A stretch of DNA of 64,000 nucleotides from Pirellula staleyi DSM 6068 (GCA_945875845.1 CAMCMB010000019.1:25635-89634), one strand, 5' to 3'. Shown: positions 24,957-35,098, counted from the stretch's first letter. Program-made: numbers and translations. Notes: a model not told the origin generated them from the letters alone.

Positions 24957-26546
24957 ATGTCTCACTCACCCAAACCTATCTCGCCGAATTCTGAGGAATT
25001 GCTGGAGCGGGGGCGATTGACTCTACGTGCGATACAGTATCGCGAACAGGCCGCTCTCTATCGAGCAGAAGCGACGAGTTTGCAAGCGGCCTTGCTCCAA
25101 GCGGAAAAAGGCGATGTGACGCCGCTTGAGCAGTGGCTCGATCTGAAATCGAGTGCGTTTTTCGATGGTGTCGATCCCATGTTGAGTCCGGCGTTGGCGA
25201 GTCGGGCAAAAACGGTCGCTTCCCACCCTCTGTCGCTTGAGAATCGAGACCTGCGACTGCGAGTCGATGGCATTGCACCGGTCGGGACACCGGAGCAAAT
25301 CGTCAAAACTTCTCCTTGGGCGAGAATGGAGCAAGCCGCCTTAGCCAGGCTTGGTGCCGACAAGCCGGCGGACGCACGCGCCGACGCGTCCAATGCACTC
25401 GCCGACGCGTCCAACGCGGAGGCGGTTAGCGAGATGAGGGATGAGGCGGTTAGCGAGTTGAGGGATGAGGCGGTTAGCGAGCCGAGGGATGAGGCCGTGG
25501 CCGTATCGATTGCTGAGCAAATGGTTGAGCCGCTTGCCTTGTCGGAATCGCTTCGAAAGGCATTGGAGGTTGTTGATCGTGAATCACCGAATGGGAACAA
25601 GAGGCCATGGTGGAGGGCGGCGCATCTATGGGTCAGTTTTGTGGTGCATGCCGGTATCCTTCTAGTATTGAGTGCGGTCTTTATTTCAGCAGTCAAGAGA
25701 CCGCAGATTTTATCCATCGTATCTGCCGCAGTTGAGGCGGATAACGTTTTGACGGAGACACCCATGGAGATGATCTCTGAGCTTGAGACCACGGTTTCTG
25801 ATGCAACGCCCTCCACGCCCAATCTAACGATGTCGGACATGGTAAAGGATGTCGCATTGCCATCGCTTCAGGTGGACGTTGGAACAGCACCTGCAAAAGA
25901 GTCTAGTCCTTCGTCGTCGATGCTCGGTGCCGCGTCGGAGATGGCTCAAGCGATGTCGGGTAGCAAGATGGTGGCTGGTGCAGAGTTTTTCGGTGTGAAG
26001 GCAACAGGAAACACCTTCGTCTACGTTGTGGATAGCTCACCCAGCATGCGACGCGACGGAGCTTTCGAGAAAGCCAAGCAAGAATTGATGCGTTCGCTCA
26101 CTTCGATGAAGCCGAAACAACGTTACTTCATCAATTTTTTTGGCAAGGAGATCGATCCCATGACAACCAAATCGGGTACGGTTGAAAAATTCCCGGTCTA
26201 TGCCATCCCTGAAAATATTTCCCAAACAATCGACTGGATGCATCAGGTTCAGGTACAAAAAGACGGATGGCCACCGAACGAAGCATTGGCACAGGCGATC
26301 GCAATGCAACCCGATGGGATTTTTTTGTTGTTTGACGGTGATACGAAAGTCGATGTTGCCAAATTTCTGCGGCGAGAAAACCGCACCGATGACATTCTTT
26401 CGGCTGGGGAACCGAAGGTAGCGATTCACGTCGTCCATTTTTTCCAAGATGAGTTCCAAAAGCAAATGAAACAGGTCGCGGAAGAGAATGGAGGGACGTA
26501 TCGATTTGTGCCTCGCCCCGAAAGGCCTTCCAATGGAAAACGGTAG
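24957..26546 (+). CDS. Membrane-anchored VWA-domain protein (first of pair)
   Basis: 529 residues from ATG 24957 (GAGAAG upstream; ATG 24933 also possible). A long cytoplasmic N-terminal part is Ala/Glu-rich with a helical start (about 12-50) and a short tandem repeat (EAVSExRD, three times, residues 155-178). One transmembrane helix at about 224-246 leads to a linker and a von Willebrand A domain (about 343-529). The MIDAS motif is D359-SSPS. The domain is preceded by AEFFGVKATGNTFVYVVDSS split at 341-361, shared with the next gene. Role unknown; VWA domains mediate metal-dependent protein binding, here outside the cytoplasm. Confidence 0.8.
   Translation: MSHSPKPISPNSEELLERGRLTLRAIQYREQAALYRAEATSLQAALLQAEKGDVTPLEQWLDLKSSAFFDGVDPMLSPALASRAKTVASHPLSLENRDLRLRVDGIAPVGTPEQIVKTSPWARMEQAALARLGADKPADARADASNALADASNAEAVSEMRDEAVSELRDEAVSEPRDEAVAVSIAEQMVEPLALSESLRKALEVVDRESPNGNKRPWWRAAHLWVSFVVHAGILLVLSAVFISAVKRPQILSIVSAAVEADNVLTETPMEMISELETTVSDATPSTPNLTMSDMVKDVALPSLQVDVGTAPAKESSPSSSMLGAASEMAQAMSGSKMVAGAEFFGVKATGNTFVYVVDSSPSMRRDGAFEKAKQELMRSLTSMKPKQRYFINFFGKEIDPMTTKSGTVEKFPVYAIPENISQTIDWMHQVQVQKDGWPPNEALAQAIAMQPDGIFLLFDGDTKVDVAKFLRRENRTDDILSAGEPKVAIHVVHFFQDEFQKQMKQVAEENGGTYRFVPRPERPSNGKR
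25419..25499 (+). repeat. In-frame 24-bp tandem repeat inside VWA gene
   Basis: Three 24-bp units (GAGGCGGTTAGCGAG plus variable third codon, then AGGGAT) begin at 25419, 25443 and 25467, with a partial fourth. They encode EAVSE(M/L/P)RD. A second, 21-bp repeat (GCCGACGCGTCCAA) lies just upstream at 25380-25418. Copy number is likely to vary between strains. Confidence 0.9.
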
Positions 26547-26562
26547 TGTGAGGGCGTGAGAG

Positions 26563-27519
26563 ATGGTAATGGAACGCATGGGTAAGCCGCGATCAAGAGA
26601 GAGCTTTCAATCGACGATTGCGTTTTGCGTTAGCACATCGATGCACGCTGCGATCGGTCTCACGCTTGCCTTGATGTTGGTCGCGACTCACGGCAATGGT
26701 AGTCCGACTTTGCAATTGCGCATGACCGCCGAGCAAGCGTCGCAAGAGATTGCTCCGCTCGAGATCTCCATTCAGCCCCAACCAGAAGTTCTCGATGCGT
26801 TGATGGATCCATCGCTCGATCTCAAGATCGAATTAAATTCCGCGGAGGTGAAAGCGGAGTTGAATAGCTCGCGGACTGGATCGGAAGGAACGATCCGAAG
26901 CAGCGATGTCTCTCGTGCGGTTGAGTCCGCACCTGGAGTGATTGCGAACGAATCTGTCCAAAAGGCCAAATCGAAATCAAGGGCCTCGTTTTTTGGGGCG
27001 GAAGCAGATGGCAATCGATTTGTATTTGTGATTGACTCGTCAGGTTCGATGCGAGGAACCCGTTGGCAGGCCCTTTGTGTTGAGCTTATACGAGCGCTTC
27101 AAAGTCTTTCACCGGATCAGGAGTTTTTCGTTATCCGTTTTGACTCATCTGCGCATCCAATGTTCGGAACGGCACCTCCCAAAGGCGAATTTCTTACGGC
27201 AACGTCGAAGAATGTTAGGCGAGTCCAGAACTGGATTCGTTCGATTGAACATGGCAGAAACACTTTCCCATCCTCGGCCGTAGGCATGGCCCTGAGGCTC
27301 AAGCCGGACGCCATCTTTCTGCTTTCGGACGGTGAAATTGGCGACAACACGATCGCGGATCTGGAGACGTGGAATCAAGTGGAAGGGGACGATGGCTATA
27401 GCAAGACGATTGTGCCTATCCATACGGTATTGCTGCACAGCCAAGTTGGGTATGCCACACTTGAGCGAATTGCGAACGAGAACTCAGGCACGTTCACTCC
27501 GGTTCGCGCACATCCATAA
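26563..27519 (+). CDS. Membrane-anchored VWA-domain protein (second of pair)
   Basis: 318 residues, a shorter paralogue of the preceding gene, 16 bases downstream and clearly in the same operon. A transmembrane helix lies at about 20-42, followed by a linker and the VWA domain (about 142-318) with intact MIDAS D158-SSGS and the shared entry motif FFGAEADGNRFVFVIDSSGSMR split at 143-163. It lacks the long N-terminal cytoplasmic part. The two proteins may form a hetero-oligomer in the envelope (inference from tandem duplication). Start at ATG 26563; later Met codons at 26569 and 26578 are possible. Confidence 0.8.
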   Translation: MVMERMGKPRSRESFQSTIAFCVSTSMHAAIGLTLALMLVATHGNGSPTLQLRMTAEQASQEIAPLEISIQPQPEVLDALMDPSLDLKIELNSAEVKAELNSSRTGSEGTIRSSDVSRAVESAPGVIANESVQKAKSKSRASFFGAEADGNRFVFVIDSSGSMRGTRWQALCVELIRALQSLSPDQEFFVIRFDSSAHPMFGTAPPKGEFLTATSKNVRRVQNWIRSIEHGRNTFPSSAVGMALRLKPDAIFLLSDGEIGDNTIADLETWNQVEGDDGYSKTIVPIHTVLLHSQVGYATLERIANENSGTFTPVRAHP

Positions 27520-27539
27520 ATTCGATGCCTGCGCTTCCT

Positions 27540-27590
27540 TCGTTGAACGACGCTCCGCCCCTTCGTTGAACGACGCTCCGCGTCGTTTTG
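27540..27590. repeat. ACGACG-hairpin repeat between convergent genes
   Basis: Two copies of CGTTGAACGACGCTCCGC; the second folds as ACGACGC-TCC-GCGTCGT (27570-27586) followed by TTTG. It fills the 92-bp gap between two converging operons. Confidence 0.75.
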
Positions 27591-27611
27591 CTCATCGAAT
27601 ACCTCGCCGCA

Positions 27612-29840
27612 TTACGCAGTAAGCTTCATTTGTTGTTCGTATAAATCGTTAAGTACAACGCTCTTCCTGCGTTTGGAAAAGACGGATTCTCGCGTTGCAA
27701 ACCATGCGATCAAGGTGATCGCGATACCAACGCTCAGGATACGCCAGGTTGTCGTATAAGCTAAATGCCCATCGCTTTGTTCGATCGCCCAGGACAACCA
27801 GTGCGGCGAGTTGACACTGCGACTGGAGTATGAGGCGAGAAGCAGGGAGATGGAGTTGTGCATCAAATGAAATGCAATCGTGCATGCGACTCCACCTGAT
27901 CGATAAGCAATCCAGCCGATCATCACACCCATGACGGATGCCGTAATCGTTTGCTGCAAAACTCCATGTGAAAGTCCGAAAAATGCGGCCGTCCCGAGTA
28001 TGGCTCGCACCTGTCCGCCTTTCCGTTGGAGTCCCGCGAAAAGGAATCCTCGGAAGACCAATTCTTCGCAGATTGCAGGTATCAACGCAAGCATCAGTAG
28101 CACTTGCCAAATGGGGGTACTTGAGATGATGGAATCAAATTGCATTAGCATCGAGGTCGTTTGTTCGCCAAGCTTGTACTCATTACCAACCGCTGCCGCA
28201 AAAGCCACATAGGTTGGGTGCAAGCAAACCGCCAAGGACGCGGCGGCCATGATCTCGAGCGGACGCGGTCGATGCAGTCGAAGCGCCTTTCGAGCGGATC
28301 GGGTGAGCATAGTTGCCATGATCAAAGCAGGAGCTAGGATCAATCCCAATTGAGTGACAATGGTCGACTGGACCACGCTTGTCCAGCTCAGGGGCATTCC
28401 GCTCAGGGAGAAACGACCAAAGAACAAGCCGACTAGGATCAACAAACCGCAGAGAATCGATTCATTGCACGTCGGCGTGTCTTCGCGTTGCCGCCAGACA
28501 TTGATTAACCACTGTGCCACCGATGAGCGTTCGCTATCCCGGAACATCACGCTTTCGCTTTCAAATTGACGTATCGCCCATCGCTTCGAAAGGAAACAAC
28601 AAAAAAGCGTGACGGCAATCACCGTCGGTAGGTGCAACAATGCAAGGCCATATTCGCCGTCTATCAAGGCTCGCGACATAAGTACTGCTCCGGTGACCGG
28701 AACTACGCTGGTACCATGGGATAGTGTCACTCCGGGAATCATTGGCAACATCACCAACGGCATACCAACGAGTAACAACGGCATCAAATAGTATTGCCCC
28801 TCTTTGGTGCTCCTGGCCAAGCTCGCGACCGCAAGTGACAGGGCACTGAACATCGCAGAAATTGGAAGGACCAACAGGATCAACCAACCCATGGAATGCA
28901 ATGGCAAGGGGCCGAGCGATGCGACCATATCGATAGCCCCAAGTCCCGAGAATTGTGCCATCACGATAGAAGTTGTCAGGTGCATGCTCGCTAAATTGAG
29001 CAAGGCTGTTCCGATACTAAAGCACATAATGGTTAGCAACTTGCCACACACGATTTCTTTTCTGCGGGCCGGGCTACATAACAACGTTTCAAGAGTACCT
29101 CGCTCCTTTTCGCCAGCGCAAAGATCAATCGCTGGATAAAATGCGCCCGTCAAGGCCCAAATCAGCATGACGAATGGTAATATTTTGGTCCAAACCAACG
29201 CCCTCTTCACCTCAGGTCGAGAAACATCCAGTTGTCGGATCGCAAGCGGATCGACCAAGGCTGTTCCCAATTCCGTCCATGCGAGCTGTGTGCGGATCCA
29301 GCTTAGGTGCCAACCTTCGAGCTTTTCAGCCAGCAAGCGAATCGCAAGTTGCGACCGCTCCCAACGTTGGTTGCTCAGAATGACAAGTGGATTATCAGAA
29401 ATGGAATTGTGATAGCCGGGCGGAACCCAAATGACAGCATCGCAATGAACTTGTCGCAAGAGTTTCTCAGCCGCTTTCCCATCGACAATGTACGATTCCG
29501 TTGATTTGTTTTTGACTTCGGAGTTGGTTTGTGTTTGGACCGATTGAAATTGTTCAAGTGTCACACCGATTGAGTCGTCAACAGTCAGCGTTTTCCACTG
29601 TATTTGGCTTGGATCGGACGATTCCAAGATCAAAGGCGAATCGCTAGGCCAATTTTCAAGGCCAAATATTCCGATCGAGACGTGCTGTTCGCGATGGAAT
29701 TGCGCCACTTGGAGCATCACCATCCCCATCAACGGATAGAGCAACAGCGGGAATATACAGATCGTGAACATGGTCCTACGATCTCTCAATTGATCGCGAA
29801 CTTCGCGATGGAAAATCCATTTTACATGGGACCAATTCAT
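27612..29840 (-). CDS. ABC-2 permease fused to CPBP intramembrane protease
   Basis: 742-residue inner-membrane protein. Residues 1-about 410 are a NatB-type ABC-2 permease: one N-terminal helix, a large extracytoplasmic loop (about 45-215), then five helices, with the [22 protein letters not shown] motif of the family split at about 245-265. After a linker, residues about 490-715 form a CPBP (CAAX protease/bacteriocin-processing) domain with E592-E593-xxx-R597 (CEELVFRG), FGLSH625 and H658LMHN, the full active-site set. The ATPase gene overlaps its start by four bases. It probably exports, and may also process, a substrate or protect against one (inference). I recall this fusion from other planctomycetes. 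Confidence 0.88.
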   Translation of the reverse strand: MNWSHVKWIFHREVRDQLRDRRTMFTICIFPLLLYPLMGMVMLQVAQFHREQHVSIGIFGLENWPSDSPLILESSDPSQIQWKTLTVDDSIGVTLEQFQSVQTQTNSEVKNKSTESYIVDGKAAEKLLRQVHCDAVIWVPPGYHNSISDNPLVILSNQRWERSQLAIRLLAEKLEGWHLSWIRTQLAWTELGTALVDPLAIRQLDVSRPEVKRALVWTKILPFVMLIWALTGAFYPAIDLCAGEKERGTLETLLCSPARRKEIVCGKLLTIMCFSIGTALLNLASMHLTTSIVMAQFSGLGAIDMVASLGPLPLHSMGWLILLVLPISAMFSALSLAVASLARSTKEGQYYLMPLLLVGMPLVMLPMIPGVTLSHGTSVVPVTGAVLMSRALIDGEYGLALLHLPTVIAVTLFCCFLSKRWAIRQFESESVMFRDSERSSVAQWLINVWRQREDTPTCNESILCGLLILVGLFFGRFSLSGMPLSWTSVVQSTIVTQLGLILAPALIMATMLTRSARKALRLHRPRPLEIMAAASLAVCLHPTYVAFAAAVGNEYKLGEQTTSMLMQFDSIISSTPIWQVLLMLALIPAICEELVFRGFLFAGLQRKGGQVRAILGTAAFFGLSHGVLQQTITASVMGVMIGWIAYRSGGVACTIAFHLMHNSISLLLASYSSRSVNSPHWLSWAIEQSDGHLAYTTTWRILSVGIAITLIAWFATRESVFSKRRKSVVLNDLYEQQMKLTA

Positions 29841-30664
29841 AGTGCGCGGCCCTGCGAGGAAGTGGAGGCGGTGCGTATCCGCATTCCTAGGTCAACAGGT
29901 GGTTTGGCATCGAAATGTCCTTTGTCCCCTTTCGTGAGCAACTGAAAGAACAGTTCTTCGAAGTCATTTTGTTCATGACGATCAGCCAGTTCCTCCAGCG
30001 TTCCTGTATCGAGCAGTTTGCCTTTGTAGATGATCGCGACATGGTCGCATAATCGTTCGACTTCGCGCATGATGTGCGTTGAGTAGATGATGCATTTGCC
30101 TTGGTCTCGCAAGTCCATAACGATGGATTGCAATGCTCGTGCGACCATCACATCGAGTCCGAGCGAGGGTTCATCGAAAATCAATACGGGCGGGTCGTGA
30201 ATCAATGCGCGCGCGATCGAGACTTTCTGTTTCATCCCGGTCGACATTTTTGCGCCGGGGCAATCTCGAAACTCTTCCATTTGGAGTGTGCGAAATATTT
30301 TTTCCATCCGGGGGTAGAGTCGATCGGCAGGCAAGGCGTAAAGCCGTCCGAAGTATTCGACAAGTTCCCATGCGCTCATACGGTCGTAGATCGCTGTGTT
30401 GTTCGAAACGAAACCAATCGAATGCCGAACCAAGTCCGCCTGCTCGGTGACATCAAAATTGTAGATCCGCACGGACCCTGACGACGGCTGAAGGATGGTG
30501 GCCAATATTCGCAACGCGGTTGTCTTGCCTGCTCCGTTCGGGCCGAGGAGTCCGAAGACTTCTCCCGCTTTCGCCGCGAAACTGATGTTATCGAGCGCCT
30601 TGAATTCACCTCGGGTGGCATCGGGATAGTTCTTACATAGGTTTTGAACTTGAACAAAATCCAT
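29837..30664 (-). CDS. ABC transporter ATPase, NatA/CcmA type
   Basis: Cytoplasmic ATPase partner of the downstream permease-protease fusion, with which it overlaps by four bases. 275 residues from ATG 30664; GTG 30673 is an alternative. Walker [10 protein letters not shown], the Q-loop region, signature [15 protein letters not shown] (a variant of LSGGQ typical of NatA), Walker [13 protein letters not shown] and switch His in YSTHIM are all present. The C-terminus carries no extra domain. Together they form a complete exporter of the Na+/ABC-2 class; substrate unknown. Confidence 0.92.
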   Translation of the reverse strand: MDFVQVQNLCKNYPDATRGEFKALDNISFAAKAGEVFGLLGPNGAGKTTALRILATILQPSSGSVRIYNFDVTEQADLVRHSIGFVSNNTAIYDRMSAWELVEYFGRLYALPADRLYPRMEKIFRTLQMEEFRDCPGAKMSTGMKQKVSIARALIHDPPVLIFDEPSLGLDVMVARALQSIVMDLRDQGKCIIYSTHIMREVERLCDHVAIIYKGKLLDTGTLEELADRHEQNDFEELFFQLLTKGDKGHFDAKPPVDLGMRIRTASTSSQGRAL

Positions 30665-30919
30665 AGATCGCACGGGGTACCAAAATTAGGACTCGGTGAT
30701 TTGCAATGCATTCAAGTACATCGCTTACCTGTGTCGTGCGAGACTCTGTAGCAATCAAATAAAAAAGACCAGCAATATTTGTACGACTTCTCGGTGTATC
30801 CGTTACAACCGTACTATCCTAGACCTCGCCTCGATGGACTTTTCGATCCATTTGTGTTGCCTTCGCTACGCGAAAGAACGCGTTCGCCGTCGGATAGGCT
30901 ATGGAAACCCGACGCGTGA

Positions 30920-31037
30920 CGGCTTGTTGATTTAATGGTACGACGGACTTCCTAGTCCGTCGAATTCCCCATTGACGGACTTGGAGGTCCGTCCTACCGC
31001 CCTTACATAATAACGACTTCACTAAATCAACAAGCCG
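30920..31037. repeat. MITE-like palindromic repeat, copy 3
   Basis: 15-bp perfect terminal inverted repeats CGGCTTGTTGATTTA (30920-30934) and TAAATCAACAAGCCG (31023-31037). Inner arms GACGGACTTCCTAGTCCGTC and GACGGACTTGGAGGTCCGTC. Flanks on both sides are also shared with copy 5: ACCCGACGCGTGA on the left, and on the right a ~100-bp stretch (CGAGGGATTGCAGTCGGCTC onward) found inverted at 58.7-58.8 kb. This accounts for most of the 567-bp gap 30665-31231. Confidence 0.9.
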
Positions 31038-31231
31038 GTCAGCGAGGGATTGCAGTCGGCTCCTCGCTTACGGGCACGGGTTTTCAAACTGCCGCCAAAA
31101 AGTGCACCATTTGTAAATTCACAGCCTGTACGCGAAAGAACGCGAGAAGAGCACAACTTTTTCGGGTCAAAAGGTGACAATCGGACATTAATGATCGACC
31201 GATGCAAAATTTGGCTGGAACTCTGCGAGCA

Positions 31232-31786
31232 TCAAGGGGCACGTTTTCGCAGTTTGCGTTGGAGCGATCTTCGATGAATCCCCAATCGCCTGGCGGCTTC
31301 CGAGATGTTGTTACTGCAATCTGCCAAAACGCGATGGATGTGCTCCCATTCGGCTTGTGCCAGGGTTGGGACCAAAATCTCGTCATTGCTTTCCACAATC
31401 TCAACCTCTGTCCCGCCCCGCTTGAAGGCGTTCAAGATGTCATCCGCATCTGCGGGCTTGGGCAAAAAATTGACGGCTCCCAATCGAATGGCATCAATGG
31501 CTGTCGCGATACTTCCGAAACCGGAAAGAATCAATACTTGAACTTCCGGACGAATAGCCTTGAGGTCCGCGATAACGGTGAGTCCTGTTCGGCCTGGCAT
31601 TCTTAGATCGACCACCGCCAAATCGGTTGGGTCCAATCGGTATAACGCAACCGCCTCGTCGCAGGTACCCGCGACCACCACGCGAAAGCCTCGTTCCAAA
31701 AATGCTTCGGCTAGTCGATCTCGCAGAATGAAGCTGTCGTCGACCAGCAAGATACTTCGGCAGTCCTGATCGGGTGAGTTTGACAA
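31232..31786 (-). CDS. RegA/PrrA/ActR-like response regulator
   Basis: 184 residues: receiver domain with D-D near residues 16-17, phospho-acceptor Asp in VVDLRMPGRTG (about residue 60), Lys in LPKPAD, and a C-terminal Fis-type helix-turn-helix (EWEHIHRVLADCSNNISEAARRLGIHRRSLQRKL split over about 146-179). The architecture is that of RegA-type global regulators, which respond to redox state through a RegB-like kinase. No kinase gene is nearby, so the partner is elsewhere. It follows the sugar isomerase gene by 4 bases on the same strand and may be co-transcribed with it. Confidence 0.85.
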   Translation of the reverse strand: MSNSPDQDCRSILLVDDSFILRDRLAEAFLERGFRVVVAGTCDEAVALYRLDPTDLAVVDLRMPGRTGLTVIADLKAIRPEVQVLILSGFGSIATAIDAIRLGAVNFLPKPADADDILNAFKRGGTEVEIVESNDEILVPTLAQAEWEHIHRVLADCSNNISEAARRLGIHRRSLQRKLRKRAP

Positions 31787-31790
31787 AAGC

Positions 31791-32702
31791 CTATCCCATA
31801 CATTTTTCGAGCAGTTTTTTCGTCGCCATGATTCCTTCGTCTGGACTCAATCGATTGCCTTCGTATTCGATGCCAACCCAGCTATGGTATCCGGCATCCA
31901 AAACGATCTTCATCATTTTCGGGAAGTCGATCTTGGTCTCGTTCCCATTCTCATCAAAGTCATAGCTTTTGGCACTGACGGCCTTGGCGTGAGGCATCAG
32001 TTCGGTTACCCCTTGATAGCGATCATACTCATAGAAATTTCCAAAATCTGGAAGGGTTCCGCAATTGGCAACATTCGCTAAGCGAATGGTTTCGGCGAGC
32101 CATTTGCCATTGGAACTAAGTCCACCGTGGTTCTCAACAATCACTCCGATATCGAGCGGTTTGGCGTATTCGGCCAATCGACGCAATCCATCCGCTGCGA
32201 GCTTTTTGCCTTCTTCGTAGTCGCCATCCTTCTCGGTCTGGGCGTTCACGCGTATGGAATGGCAACCGAGAAACTTGGCCGCTTGTACCCATTTGTAATG
32301 GTTTTCGACTGCCTGCGTTCGCTTTCCCTCATCCTTGTCGCCCAATGCACCTTCCCCGTCGATCATGATCAACACATTCGTGACGCCGAGATCATTCGTG
32401 CGCTTCTTCATTTCGGCTAAATACTTTTCGTCTTTTGCCTTGTCCTTGAAGAACTGGTTAACATACTCGACGGCTTCAATGCCAAACTTTTCCTTCGCAA
32501 TTTTTGCAAAATCGAGATTGTCTATTTCTTTTTTGAACAGCGGTTTGTTCAGCGACCACTGCGCTAAAGAAATCTTGAAGGGCTTCGCTTTTTCGGTTTG
32601 GGCGAAGGAATTTGCACCGCTTACTGACATCGCAGCAACTGCAGTTGCTGCGGTGGCCGTAGATGTCGACAAAAAACGGCGGCGAGAAAGTTGGTTTAGC
32701 AT
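31791..32702 (-). CDS. Tat-exported sugar phosphate isomerase/epimerase-like protein
   Basis: 303 residues from ATG 32702. The N-terminus [17 protein letters not shown] is a twin-arginine signal ending near NSFAQ, so the TIM barrel is exported folded, a common design in planctomycetes. Metal-site segments are seen: [10 protein letters not shown] (Glu), [10 protein letters not shown] (Asp), [14 protein letters not shown], and WVGIEYEGN (Glu). The reading frame can be extended to 32810, but that would bury the Tat signal. Substrate unknown; related proteins act on keto-sugars or inositols. A RegA-like regulator follows after 4 bases. Confidence 0.85.
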   Translation of the reverse strand: MLNQLSRRRFLSTSTATAATAVAAMSVSGANSFAQTEKAKPFKISLAQWSLNKPLFKKEIDNLDFAKIAKEKFGIEAVEYVNQFFKDKAKDEKYLAEMKKRTNDLGVTNVLIMIDGEGALGDKDEGKRTQAVENHYKWVQAAKFLGCHSIRVNAQTEKDGDYEEGKKLAADGLRRLAEYAKPLDIGVIVENHGGLSSNGKWLAETIRLANVANCGTLPDFGNFYEYDRYQGVTELMPHAKAVSAKSYDFDENGNETKIDFPKMMKIVLDAGYHSWVGIEYEGNRLSPDEGIMATKKLLEKCMG

Positions 32703-33009
32703 AGTGAGGGAAGGAATTCTGATGGGATCGGTTGCGGAAGTCTTGGAAAGCGCCGGTCGGACTAAGTGTCTTGATTGTATTTTGCCAAGTGTTGGTGAGC
32801 AAGCAACCAAATTGCAACTTACTTGTCAAAGAAAGGGCACGCCATCGGGGCGCCGTCAAATCCTTCGAAAAACTCTGCCAATTCATCCATTTCACCATTG
32901 CGGATGTATCGGGTACAATAGGGCACCGTCCATGTCCGGATTTTCCATCAGAAAGCTGGCATCCTGACTCGTCCCGGTAAGCCCCCCACCTTCAAACAAG
33001 GCACGACAA
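32703..33009. other. Intergenic gap without recognised features
   Basis: 307 bp between divergent genes. It must hold both promoters, but no clear -35/-10 pair stands out, and no repeat of the families found elsewhere is present. Confidence 0.6.
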
Positions 33010-34668
33010 ATGCGATTGGCTGCAAAGCGATTCTTTCTATTACAAGTTCTTTCACTATGCTGCGTCGGGTCTTCCACGTCCATGGCGGACGATTATGATC
33101 CAACCGCGGTTGCTCAAGCAGCGATTGCGAAACTCAAAGTAGGTGCGAAAGACTGGCCTCAATGGGGTGGATCCCCCGAACGGAACAACGTCCCCAAGAC
33201 TGGTCCGCTTCCAACCAAATTCGAGGTGAAAACGGGTCAAAATATCCGATGGTCGATGCCTCTCGGCTCAGAAACCTACGGAAATCCCGTCGTTGCAAAC
33301 AACAAGGTTTACGTGGGCACGAATAATGGCAGTGGCTACATCAAGCGTTATCCAGCCACCGTGGATCTCGGTGTCCTTGTTTGCTTTGATGAAAAGGATG
33401 GAAAGTTTCTATGGCAGCATAGCAGCGAAAAGCTTCCCACCGGCCGGGTTCATGATTGGCCCAATCAAGGAATTTGCTGCGCACCGTTGATCGATGGGGA
33501 TCGATTGTGGTACGTCACCAGTCGTGGCGAAGTCGTTTGCCTCGATACGGAAGGCTTTCTGGATGGTGAAAATGACGGATTTAACAAAGAACCCAATGAA
33601 AACAAAGACGAAGCGGACGTAGTTTGGAAATTGGACATGATGTCTCAATTAGGCGTTTCTCAGCACAACATGTGTAGCTGTTCGGTCACTTGCGTGGGCG
33701 ACCTGCTGTTTGTCAATACGTCCAACGGTGTCGATGACGGTCACTTGACGGTCCCCGAAGAAAAAGCTCCCAGTTTCATTTGCATGAGCAGGCTAACCGG
33801 CTCTGTGCTGTGGACAGACAACACTCCGGGCGCCAACATTTTGCATGGACAATGGTCCTCGCCTGCATCGGCCGTACTCGGCGGACAAGATCAGGTCATC
33901 TTCGGCGGCGGAGATGGATGGCTGTACAGCTTCGATCCGGCAGGTGAAAACGGCAAAGCCAAAATGCTTTGGAAATTTGACGCTAATCCCAAAGACTCGA
34001 TCTACAAGCTGAACGGTGCTACTCGCAATCACATTATCGCCACACCGGTCATTTACGACGGTTTGGTTTACGTCGCTGTCGGTGAAGATCCTGAACACGG
34101 TGAAGGGGGCGGGCATCTTTGGTGCATCGATCCAACCAAACGCGGCGACGTCAGCCCAACCCTCGTTTACAACTCAAAAGACATGAGCAAAACAATTGCC
34201 CCCAAACGCAAGCAAGCGTTGGTGGCTGCCGACGGGGATGTCGAACGCGACAATCAAAACTCAGCCGTTGTGTGGCATTACGTTGGAAGTGACTTGAAAG
34301 AGTTCGAAACAACGATGCATCGAACGTGCGGTACGGTCACGATCAAGGACAATCTGCTGTTTATCGCTGACTTTAGTGGAATGCTCCACTGCTTGAACGC
34401 CAAAACAGGCGAAGCTCATTGGACTCACGACATGTTGGCTGCCTCCTGGGCATCCCCTCTCGTTGCGGACGGAAAGGTTTACATTGGCGACGAAGATGGA
34501 GATATCTTGATCTTCGAACTTTCCGCAACCAAGAAGCGTATCGCTGAGATCAATCTGGGGTCGGCGCTTTACACGACCCCTATTGCAGCCAATGAAACGA
34601 TCTACATAGCGAACCGCAACCGCATCTTTGCGATTCAGGAAGGGACGAAGAGCGAGCCCGTTAAGTAA
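33010..34668 (+). CDS. Secreted PQQ-like β-propeller protein
   Basis: 552 residues with a signal peptide (to about TSMADD, residue 27) and a β-propeller of PQQ/BamB type. Repeated blade motifs are of the form V-Y-V/I-G/A-x-x-x-G-x-L-x-C-L/F-D-x-x-x-G-x-x-x-W: KVYVGTNNG, LWYVTSRGEVVCLD, VIFGGGDGWLYSFD, LVYVAVGEDPEHG, LLFIADFSGMLHCLNAKTG and KVYIGDEDGDILIF. The opening DWPQWGGSPERNN is typical of planctomycete members. The dehydrogenase catalytic residues for PQQ are not evident, so it is more likely a structural or assembly propeller than an alcohol dehydrogenase. Monocistronic. Confidence 0.88.
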   Translation: MRLAAKRFFLLQVLSLCCVGSSTSMADDYDPTAVAQAAIAKLKVGAKDWPQWGGSPERNNVPKTGPLPTKFEVKTGQNIRWSMPLGSETYGNPVVANNKVYVGTNNGSGYIKRYPATVDLGVLVCFDEKDGKFLWQHSSEKLPTGRVHDWPNQGICCAPLIDGDRLWYVTSRGEVVCLDTEGFLDGENDGFNKEPNENKDEADVVWKLDMMSQLGVSQHNMCSCSVTCVGDLLFVNTSNGVDDGHLTVPEEKAPSFICMSRLTGSVLWTDNTPGANILHGQWSSPASAVLGGQDQVIFGGGDGWLYSFDPAGENGKAKMLWKFDANPKDSIYKLNGATRNHIIATPVIYDGLVYVAVGEDPEHGEGGGHLWCIDPTKRGDVSPTLVYNSKDMSKTIAPKRKQALVAADGDVERDNQNSAVVWHYVGSDLKEFETTMHRTCGTVTIKDNLLFIADFSGMLHCLNAKTGEAHWTHDMLAASWASPLVADGKVYIGDEDGDILIFELSATKKRIAEINLGSALYTTPIAANETIYIANRNRIFAIQEGTKSEPVK

Positions 34669-34705
34669 GGACTAGGCTTTGCATAACCCCATTCTATGCT
34701 CGTTC

Positions 34706-35036
34706 GGGTGGAGGCTCCTGCAGAACCGTTGCGTACCAAGCTCGGCAGGAGCCTCGCTCCGCCCCTGTAAACATGTTTTCCTCGACTTTGCCCAAACCAT
34801 TCCTTGCTTGGGAGGGTGAGGCTCCTGCAGAACCGTTGCGTACCAAGCTCGGCAGGAGCCTCGCTCCGCCCCTGTAAACATGTTTTCCTCGACTTTGCCC
34901 AAACCATTCCTTGCTTGGGAGGGTGAGGCTCCTGCCGAACCATTGTGTATTAAGCTCGGCAGGAGCCTCGCTCCGCCCATTGATTTCCGATGGTTCGACA
35001 TGGGAAAGATGTTTAGAGGGGTGGGCCTCGCGCTCC
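34706..35036. repeat. Tandem array of GGCTCCTGCCGA palindromic repeat
   Basis: Three palindromic cores (GAGGCTCCTGC ... GCAGGAGCCTC) start near 34710, 34818 and 34925, giving a 107-108-bp period; the spacer CCTCGACTTTGCCCAAACCA is nearly identical between units. The right end matches the right flank of copy 1 at 4.4 kb. It fills the gap before the M41-like peptidase gene. Confidence 0.9.
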
Positions 35037-35098
35037 CAAAGGAATTCCGAAGGGAAAGCCTGGCGGCCCCACTGTCTCCCCAAGTACCGCAAGCAAGC

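Noticed and set aside
34706..35036. Possible CRISPR array (also 7727-7879 and 12901-12990)
   Set aside because: Spacers between units are themselves repeated rather than unique, units are palindromic and of uneven length, and no cas genes are near.
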